Origin: VBOC01 sp964512655
Lineage (GTDB): Bacteria > Bacteroidota > Ignavibacteria > UBA10030 > SZUA-254
DNA: 64,000 nt
NCBI GenBank assembly: GCA_964512655.1
Contig: CAZEJT010000001.1
Span: 62,001-126,000, forward strand
Reading direction: 5' to 3'
Part shown: piece after piece, positions 18,375 through 24,097 of the stretch
Layout of the letters: every line of letters begins with the position of its first letter
Position numbering within the stretch: position 1 is the first letter of the stretch
Program-made: the position numbers and the translations under genes
The notes under the pieces: generated by a model
Database searches by the model: none
Told to the model about the DNA's origin: nothing
The model's input: only the letters and a program-made list of their open reading frames with translations

Positions 18375-19547
18375 ATGTCTAGAATCGTTTCAGGAACAAT
18401 GTTATTACTATTGTGTGCCTTCACATTGGCAGTTAGCCAGTTACCGACAATCAGCGTTTGTCCCGATTCTATCCCCTTGTATCTCCAGCAATACGACCAT
18501 GCGATCGATTCTTTTAAGATCACCAATCGAGGGGGTGATACTCTCCATTATGTTCTTTCGACTCGATATGGGAAAAAGGCAATTGAAGGCCATAGTACGC
18601 TCCTTCTAGGCACTCCCAATCAGACCGCCGATTCATTGGTGAGAGGTACGGTTCTGCAAGCGACCGAAGACTTGTATGTTTCCGAATTCAGTTATGGATT
18701 TGAATCTGCCTCTCCTGTTCACGTTGAGTTTTTTGTCTTTGAAGCAGATTCCGATACCGGCAGATACAGAAAGATATTTTCCCGAACGCAACAATTTGAT
18801 TCAATTTCAAGGGAGACCGAGGTTTCGTCAGGAACGGTTAATGTCAGAATCGATTCGGGACAGTACTGCATAGTCGGAGTATCATGGGATAATCCGTTGA
18901 CATTTGCTGCTTCTACGGGCGGATGCTGCGGCAATGATGCGGCTTCGCTGGTTTACAAAGGCAGCTTTGTCCAATCACAATCCTATCCTTCGGATACAGC
19001 ATATTCAGTCAGCTCAATCCAAAACAGCGGAGTTGCGTACGACATGTCCTTGGTCGTGTGTTTTCCGCTGTTCCTAAATATCCTCTCAGATTCCTTCGGT
19101 TACGTCCCACCTAACGAAAGTACGACTGTCAAATTCGAGGCACGAACAGGGAGTCACTCCGGAGCTAATTTGCTTACATACGTCGAGGTCTTGAGCGATG
19201 ACCCGATGGATTCGTTACTGCGGGTAGCGGTCATTTCCCCATTGATTACAGGCATCCGACCATCCTCTGATTCCCCAACCCCACTCGGTTTCACTCTGAA
19301 TCAGAATTACCCTAACCCGATCAATCCCTTTACAACAATCTCTTTCAGCATACCTAAGCAGAGTTGGGTGACAATGGAGATTTTCAACCTGCTCGGTCAG
19401 AAAGTTATCACCCTGGTATCAGAAGTACGACCCGCTGGTCTCTACAATGTTCAGTGGGGTGCAAGCAACTGCACGTCCGGAATCTATTATTGTCGACTAC
19501 AAGCAGGTGCTTTCGTCGCCGTCAAAAAACTCTTACTGGTTCGTTAG
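18375..19547 (+). CDS. cassette 7: secreted protein with T9SS C-terminal sorting domain
   Basis: About 390 residues. AGAGG touches the ATG at 18369 but is 6 nt from the ATG at 18375, so the second is preferred. A signal peptide (MLLLLCAFTLAVSQ) is followed by a beta-rich mature region with a conspicuous GGCCGND loop, then the T9SS sorting domain from LNQNYPNPINPFTTI to the final VKKLLLVR. It would be secreted through the host type IX system. The middle part is not recognised. A T9SS cargo inside an integron-type cassette means the array is adapted to this host group. Confidence 0.8.
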   Translation: MSRIVSGTMLLLLCAFTLAVSQLPTISVCPDSIPLYLQQYDHAIDSFKITNRGGDTLHYVLSTRYGKKAIEGHSTLLLGTPNQTADSLVRGTVLQATEDLYVSEFSYGFESASPVHVEFFVFEADSDTGRYRKIFSRTQQFDSISRETEVSSGTVNVRIDSGQYCIVGVSWDNPLTFAASTGGCCGNDAASLVYKGSFVQSQSYPSDTAYSVSSIQNSGVAYDMSLVVCFPLFLNILSDSFGYVPPNESTTVKFEARTGSHSGANLLTYVEVLSDDPMDSLLRVAVISPLITGIRPSSDSPTPLGFTLNQNYPNPINPFTTISFSIPKQSWVTMEIFNLLGQKVITLVSEVRPAGLYNVQWGASNCTSGIYYCRLQAGAFVAVKKLLLVR

Positions 19548-19585
19548 ATGTCCGGCATACACTACACAAGCATCCCAGCGCAAAC

Positions 19586-19706
19586 GGCACATGACAGTGG
19601 TAACAACGCCGCTCGAAGAGCTCGCTCGACACTTTTGGTTCGCAACATGAATCGCTCCGTCGATAGCACCCAAAAGTCCTGCGTTGTTGGCCGAAAGGTT
19701 ACGCGC
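19586..19706 (+). repeat. attC7
   Basis: Left arm GGCACATGAC, inner arms AACAACGC/GCGTTGTT, central stem ACTTTTGG/CCAAAAGT with compensatory changes relative to the other sites, right core GTTACGC (19698-19704). Confidence 0.75.
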
Positions 19707-19748
19707 GACGCGTCCGGGTCTGAAACATGCGTTAGAGGACATTCCATT

Positions 19749-20498
19749 TTGAAATGTCGTCTTCTCATTTACTGGCTTGTCTTATTCTTTCAGCTCAGCG
19801 AGTCAGGGTTGAGCCAACCCCGTCCCATTCTCACGCTGAAGAATACTCTCGAGTCTCCAACCGTCACAGTCTACTACAAAGTGTCCGAGCCAGCGTTTGT
19901 TGAATTGCAAGTCTTCAATCGTCAGGGGTTCATCGTCGAAATTCCACTCGCCAAGCAGCTGAGCCGTTGTGAGGATTCGCTCGCGGTTTCAGTGGCGAAA
20001 TACCCGACTGGCTCCTACTTCTTTCGCTGCAAAAAAAATCACTTGGCAATACCAATCATAAAGTTATTTCGTCATGCGCAGGCGGGACAGTATGTCACAT
20101 ACACATCAGAAGAGATGGAACTTCACAACAAGCTGCCCGCCTGTGATAAATCGCTTTGCACGGTTGGCGAGCTGTCTGACTATGATGATTTCCTCAAGAA
20201 GCATCCCAATTACATTGATAAGGGAGAGGTGTTCCAGCGGGCTCTGTTGGCTTATGTAAAACTAGACCAGGATAGCGCATTGATCGCTCGTACGATTGAC
20301 AGTTTGGCGACATATCTTCCTGGCTTTTATACATACTATTCCATTTCCCGAATTCTCACCGAGTACAGCAAGCTCAAATCTTTGGGGGCAAGTTACTTCG
20401 TCAAAGCACGCAACTCCCTCGGTAGTATCCCTGAAAGTCTTCAAGAGGAATACAGGTCGAAGCTATCTGAGATAGAAAAGGAACGCGGTGGATACTGA
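19749..20498 (+). CDS. cassette 8: secreted protein of unknown function
   Basis: 249 residues from a TTG start at 19749 with AGAGGA 9 nt upstream; the frame is open back to 19548 but that part crosses attC7. The signal peptide is LLIYWLVLFFQLSESGLSQ. Residues about 30-100 look like a beta-sandwich related to T9SS-type fibronectin modules (VYYKVSEPAFVELQVFNRQG). The C-terminal half is helical with ACDKSLCTVGEL. The family is unknown. It lies between attC7 and attC8. Confidence 0.65.
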   Translation: MKCRLLIYWLVLFFQLSESGLSQPRPILTLKNTLESPTVTVYYKVSEPAFVELQVFNRQGFIVEIPLAKQLSRCEDSLAVSVAKYPTGSYFFRCKKNHLAIPIIKLFRHAQAGQYVTYTSEEMELHNKLPACDKSLCTVGELSDYDDFLKKHPNYIDKGEVFQRALLAYVKLDQDSALIARTIDSLATYLPGFYTYYSISRILTEYSKLKSLGASYFVKARNSLGSIPESLQEEYRSKLSEIEKERGGY

Positions 20499-20512
20499 GG
20501 AACTGGGTACGC

Positions 20513-20658
20513 GGCGCCATACAACGGCAAACGACGGGGTCGCGAATGAGCTCTAAGACAGACCCCACATCAGCCCGCTCAACACTTTTGCTTCGCGATG
20601 AATCTCGTGTTCTTTAGCTCGCGAAAGCGCCCCGTTGTTCGCCGACACGTACGCTGCC
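20513..20658 (+). repeat. attC8 (long form)
   Basis: Outer arms GGCGCCATAC and GTACGCTGCC, inner arms GGCAAACGACGGGG and CCCCGTTGTTCGCC (14 positions, two mismatches or G-T pairs). It carries the extra GAATGAGCTCTAAGACAGA segment shared with attC5. The core is GTACGCT instead of GTT. Confidence 0.75.
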
Positions 20659-20676
20659 ATTCTTGAGAGATTGTGC

Positions 20677-21200
20677 GTGAACCGGTATAGAGTTGAAAAA
20701 ATAAGCCGTGTATTGGTCGAAATTGGCCTGATCGCTCTGCTGTCAATGGGGACTTCTCCCCTACAACCTCCCTATTATCAATTCTACGTCACTGGCAGAC
20801 GGAGCGACCATCGGGCGGAAGTAGACAAAACTTTTCTATCCTATTACTCGGTCATTCGCGCAATCCGTTAGATTCAAACTATTATTCCCTTCAGAGGGCC
20901 ACTCGCGCTCAGGGAGATTCTCCGATCGGCTTGACAGACTCTTCAGGAGCTTTTGCACTCGAGACGAGCAGCGATGTTCACATCGATTCCCTGAGATTGG
21001 CCGTTGTCGCACCTGATCGAGCTTTGACTCTGGGCCTCCCGTTCTTCGTTAATGATTCCGCAGCATACGTGAATAAAGTAGCGTATACAACGAACACCGG
21101 CGCAGGATGTAAAAGCTGTTCAACTGAACCAAGCTATGGAGAGCAGATAGTCTACTACTGGTACCGCTTTGACAGTACGACGATCGGAGTGGCATATTGA
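20677..21200 (+). pseudogene. cassette 9: frameshifted secreted protein with a CarboxypepD-regulatory-like region
   Basis: From GTG 20677 the first frame reads a hydrophobic N-terminus (VEIGLIALLSMG) and YYQFYVTG, then runs to a stop at 20871. The next frame is open across the junction and continues with ILLLGHSRNPLDS, SPIGLTDSSGAFALET and CKSCSTEP to 21200. Together they make a plausible protein of about 175 residues with a regulatory beta-sandwich pattern. A one-base shift in the A-run or T-run near 20827-20836 would join them. Either a real frameshift or a sequencing error. Confidence 0.5.
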
Positions 21201-21218
21201 CCCGGGTTGTGTGAGCAC

Positions 21219-21339
21219 GGCAGCTAGCCACGACACACAACGACGCTCGGTGGGCCCGCTTAACACTTTCGTTTTGCGACGAATCTATTGATCCATAGCT
21301 CGCAAGGGTGTCGCGCTGTTTGCCGACCCGTTATGTGCC
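21219..21339 (+). repeat. attC9
   Basis: Central stem and right half conserved (GCGCTGTTTGCC, core GTTATGT at 21330-21336, then GCC). The left arms (CAGCTAGC, ACACAACGACGC) are diverged. Confidence 0.7.
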
Positions 21340-21370
21340 AGGCACAGATGACGGGTGAGTGGGGGGGATG

Positions 21371-21685
21371 CTAAAAGAGACTCAGATAGTCTCTTGCGCC
21401 GTGCGGGATGCGATGAACGTAAACTGTCTTACCCTCGATGATGTAGAAGACGAGGTAGTTCTGAACGACCAAGTAGCGATAACCCAGACCCGCGAGGGCG
21501 ACTTCTTGAGGAACTTTTCCGAGGTAGGGATTGTAGGCAAGCAGTTCAATGGCCTTTTCGATCTTAACGGCCAATGCCTCCGCAGCCTGAGGCCGGTCAG
21601 CGGCAATGTACGTGACAATCTCGGTCAGATCGTCTTCAGCGGCCCTGAGGAGCCTAATGTGGTGTTTAGGCTGCCGACGACTCAC
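21371..21685 (-). CDS. cassette 10: RelE/ParE-family toxin
   Basis: A 104-residue protein with the RelE/ParE plan: AAEDDLTEIVTYIA helix, a second helix AEALAVKIEKAIELL, then GYRYLVVQNYLVFYIIEGKTVYVHRI strands in two parts and a C-terminal R-D-Y. Such toxins act on the ribosome or on gyrase. It overlaps the antitoxin gene by 20 bp and is transcribed against the direction of the array, as toxin-antitoxin cassettes often are because they carry their own promoter. Confidence 0.85.
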   Translation of the reverse strand: MSRRQPKHHIRLLRAAEDDLTEIVTYIAADRPQAAEALAVKIEKAIELLAYNPYLGKVPQEVALAGLGYRYLVVQNYLVFYIIEGKTVYVHRIPHGARDYLSLF

Positions 21686-21947
21686 GTCGAATACGAGTGC
21701 GGAGGTCTTTCATCACCTCGGCAAGCGTACGGCCGCGGTCACCGCGAGCCCGCTGGCTCTGCGCAACGGCAAGTCTCGCGTACAGATCGAGCTTCAGTTG
21801 TAGCTTACTGTACTGCGCGATCGACATGACGACCAAGTCGCCTTCGCCGTTCCGGGTGATAAAGATCGGTTCGTCGGAATTGTGGGCCAGATCCGAGATT
21901 TCATTAGCCTTATTGCGTAAATCGGAGATGGGTTTAATCACGGGCAT
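21666..21947 (-). CDS. cassette 10: Phd/YefM-family antitoxin
   Basis: A 93-residue protein with the Phd/YefM DNA-binding region at the N-terminus (PISDLRNKANEIS, EPIFITRNGEGDLVVMS) and a charged C-terminal tail that would bind the toxin. A GGAGAAAA ribosome site precedes the ATG on the minus strand. It is the first gene of the pair and overlaps the toxin start. Such pairs are known to stabilise integron arrays. Confidence 0.87.
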   Translation of the reverse strand: MPVIKPISDLRNKANEISDLAHNSDEPIFITRNGEGDLVVMSIAQYSKLQLKLDLYARLAVAQSQRARGDRGRTLAEVMKDLRTRIRRESSAA

Positions 21948-21968
21948 CGTTTTTCTCCAAGAATGTCT

Positions 21969-21985
21969 GTATCAATATTGTATCA
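21969..21985 (-). promoter_or_regulatory. likely operator of the toxin-antitoxin pair
   Basis: GTATCA is directly repeated at 21969-21974 and 21980-21985 and encloses the palindrome CAATATTG (21973-21980), about 25 bp upstream of the antitoxin start. Autoregulation by the antitoxin is known for the family; the site itself is inferred. Confidence 0.4.
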
Positions 21986-22016
21986 TTTATATGAGAAAGG
22001 CAAATCGCTCGTGCCC

Positions 22017-22052
22017 GGCACATAACAACGGCAAACAACAACGCTCGGCGGG
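22017..22052 (+). repeat. half attC site at the right end of the array
   Basis: Left outer arm GGCACATAAC and inner arm GGCAAACAACAACG are the best matches to consensus in the whole array, but the central stem and right half are absent. Unrelated sequence follows, with the lat promoter 36 bp further on. Confidence 0.75.
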
Positions 22053-22087
22053 TGAAAAAGTGTCGAAAAAACATGTGATTCACCCCA

Positions 22088-22116
22088 TTGACCCGAAGGG
22101 GCCATTTTCGTATATT
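22088..22116 (+). promoter_or_regulatory. candidate promoter of lysine 6-aminotransferase
   Basis: TTGACC-N17-TATATT directly downstream of the array edge, leaving a leader of about 165 nt before the ATG at 22289. Confidence 0.55.
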
Positions 22117-22288
22117 ACGGCATGAACTTCCGGACCGACATATCTCCCCGAGCCGCACAGAGCTCAACCCGCATCCCCGGAAGGCCCTATATTCTTTCCT
22201 TCTACGAGCACCAGGAATTCTTCTGAGAGAACGAGAGCCGTAGTCATTAGCGCTCTTATTCCCAGAACTTAATCCAGAAAGGTGCTCT

Positions 22289-23671
22289 ATGATCCAGAAA
22301 ACCTCAGCACGCAGCGCGGGTCTGGTTTTTGCCCGCACCCCCGGGGCGAGATCCGTGCATATTGATCCCCTGGAAGTCCATTCTTCCATCGCCCGGCACA
22401 TGCTCGTGGACGCGCTCGATATCGTCGTCGATCTCGAGCGGAGCCAGGGGGCGTACATCTACGACGCGAAGCGAAACCGGCGGTATCTCGATTTCTTCAC
22501 GTTTGTCGCGTCGGTTCCGATCGGGCTGAACCATCCCAAGATGGGCACGCCGGAGTTTCGAGACAAGCTCGCTTCCGTGGCGATCAACAAGCCGACCTCC
22601 TCGGATGCCCTGACGGTCGAGATGGCGGAGTTTGTGGATGCGTTCGCCCGGCTGGCGATGCCGGCCGATTTGCCGCATCTCTTCCTCATAGAAGGCGGCG
22701 CTCTCGCAGTCGAAAACGCCCTCAAAGCCGCGTTCGACTGGAAGATCCGGAAGAACTTCCGCAAGGGGTACACGTCGGAGCGAGGGAGACAGGTGATCCA
22801 CTTCCAGAGGGCGTTCCACGGCCGCTCGGGGTACACGCTTTCGCTCACGAACACGGATCCGGCGAAGACCGACCTCTTCCCGAAGTTCGATTGGCCCCGG
22901 ATCGTGAACCCTTCGATCCGCTTCCCGCTCAACGAGGAGAACCTTCAGAGCGTGAAGAAGACCGAGGCACTCGCCCTTGGCGCCATTAAAGACGCCATCC
23001 GGGACCGAAAGGACGACATCGCGGCGATCATCATCGAGCCGATCCAGGGCGAAGGGGGAGACAACCACTTCCGGAAGGAGTTCTTCGTTGAACTCCGCGC
23101 CATTGCCGACGAGCACGAGATTATGCTCATCTTCGACGAGGTGCAGACGGGGGTGGGTCTGACCGGGAAGATGTGGGCGTCGGAGCACTTCGTCCGCCCC
23201 GACATGATCGTGTTCGGGAAAAAGGTCCAGGTCTGCGGTTTCATGTGCAGCGGAAGGATCGACGACGAGCCCGATAACGTGTTCCGCGTTGCGAGCCGTC
23301 TCAACTCGACCTGGGGGGGCAACCTGACCGACATGGTCCGCTCGAAGCGGTACTTCGAAATCATCCACGAGGACCGTCTCGTTGAGAACGCGGCGGCAGT
23401 GGGCTCGTACCTCCTGGAGAGGCTCGGCGCGCTGCAGTCGGAGTTCCCGGAGCTCCTAAGCAACGCACGCGGCAGGGGTCTCTTCTGCGCGCTCGATCTG
23501 CCCACAGCCGCCGACAGGGCTACGGTGCGGAAGAAGGCGTTCGAGAAGGGGCTGATCGTCCTCGGCAGCGGCGAGCGGTCGCTCCGCTTCCGCCCGCCTC
23601 TCACGCTCCAGGCGAGCGAGGTGGACGAAGGGATCGAGATCCTGAGGGAGTCTCTCGGCGAGATGAGGTAA
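22289..23671 (+). CDS. lat: L-lysine 6-aminotransferase
   Basis: A 460-residue class-III PLP aminotransferase. IFDEVQTGVGLTG and the cofactor-lysine region VFGKKVQVCGFM (Lys311 or 312) match lysine 6-transaminase rather than ornithine or acetylornithine aminotransferases, as does the N-terminal DPLEVHSSIARHML. It transfers the epsilon amino group of lysine to 2-oxoglutarate, giving 2-aminoadipate 6-semialdehyde (in equilibrium with piperideine-6-carboxylate). The aldehyde dehydrogenase on the other side of the array could complete the route to 2-aminoadipate. ATG 22289 follows AGAAAGG. It ends at a terminator. Confidence 0.9.
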   Translation: MIQKTSARSAGLVFARTPGARSVHIDPLEVHSSIARHMLVDALDIVVDLERSQGAYIYDAKRNRRYLDFFTFVASVPIGLNHPKMGTPEFRDKLASVAINKPTSSDALTVEMAEFVDAFARLAMPADLPHLFLIEGGALAVENALKAAFDWKIRKNFRKGYTSERGRQVIHFQRAFHGRSGYTLSLTNTDPAKTDLFPKFDWPRIVNPSIRFPLNEENLQSVKKTEALALGAIKDAIRDRKDDIAAIIIEPIQGEGGDNHFRKEFFVELRAIADEHEIMLIFDEVQTGVGLTGKMWASEHFVRPDMIVFGKKVQVCGFMCSGRIDDEPDNVFRVASRLNSTWGGNLTDMVRSKRYFEIIHEDRLVENAAAVGSYLLERLGALQSEFPELLSNARGRGLFCALDLPTAADRATVRKKAFEKGLIVLGSGERSLRFRPPLTLQASEVDEGIEILRESLGEMR

Positions 23672-23704
23672 CGTCCCCGACACGCAAGCAGATCCTGTAA
23701 AACG

Positions 23705-23745
23705 AAAGCCGGCATCCTCTCGCTAGTACAGAGGAGCCGGCTTTT
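23705..23745 (+). terminator. rho-independent terminator after lat
   Basis: AAAGCCGGC plus TCCTCT pairs with AGAGGA plus GCCGGCTTT around a 9-nt loop, followed by a short T-run. The same stem could work in both directions. Confidence 0.75.
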
Positions 23746-23764
23746 GTGCTTGGTCGTAAAGAAC

Positions 23765-23827
23765 GCCGGCTGAAGCCGGCGGCTACATCCTTGGTCGTGA
23801 GGAACGCCGGCTGAAGCCGGCGCCTAC
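23765..23827. repeat. two tandem copies of palindromic repeat family B
   Basis: Copies at 23765-23786 and 23806-23827, separated by a CTTGGTCGTGAGGAAC-like spacer; the sequence CTTGGTCGT also precedes the first copy, so the unit duplicated as a block of about 41 bp. Confidence 0.8.
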
Positions 23828-23833
23828 CGGACA

Positions 23834-24060
23834 CTGGTGTCACGGTGTGGACCGTGACACCAGATTAATTCGACACCCCGGCCGGTGTCACGGTGTGGAC
23901 CGTGACACCAGATTAATTCGACACCCCGGCTGGTGTCATGGTGTGAACCGTGACACCAGATTAATTCGACACCCCGGCCGGTGTCATGGTATGGACCGTG
24001 ACACCAGATTAATTCGACACCCCGGCTGGGGTCATGGTATGAACCGTGACACCAGATTAC
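23834..24060. repeat. five-copy 48-bp tandem array of palindromic repeat family A
   Basis: The element GGTGTCACGGT-N4-ACCGTGACACC recurs at 23836, 23884, 23932, 23980 and 24028, always 48 bp apart, joined by AGATTAATTCGACACCCCGGC spacers in 21 bp. Copies differ at a few positions (CACGG/CATGG, GTGTG/GTATG). Single copies occur at 47746, 50076, 57089 and 57180. There is no coding function; the region 23672-24097 contains only the terminator and these repeats. Confidence 0.9.
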
Positions 24061-24097
24061 CGAGCCCGTGCCTACATCCGCCGCCAAGCGCGGAGGT

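Larger units (their letters stand above)
14754..22052 (+). mobile_element. integron-type gene-cassette array without integrase (CALIN)
   Basis: About 7.3 kb of AT-richer DNA. Nine related 118-180-bp imperfect palindromes, plus one half palindrome, alternate with single small genes. Each site has the attC plan: outer arms like GGCACATAAC/GTTATGTGCC, inner arms GGCAAACAACG/CGTTGTTTGCC, and a conserved central stem CACTTTTGC/GCAAAAGTG. All plus-strand genes end just before a palindrome, as in integron cassettes. The near-identical sites resemble a sedentary chromosomal integron. No tyrosine recombinase or attI is recognised in the window, so by definition it is a cluster of attC sites lacking the integrase. 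Confidence 0.85.

Noticed and set aside
14346..22052. Insertion sequence or transposon as the source of the repeats
   Set aside because: No transposase frame and no terminal inverted repeats with target duplication; the repeats are regularly placed after single genes.
23834..24060. CRISPR array
   Set aside because: The 48-bp period consists of a long palindrome plus a nearly constant spacer; the spacers are not unique, and no cas genes are present.
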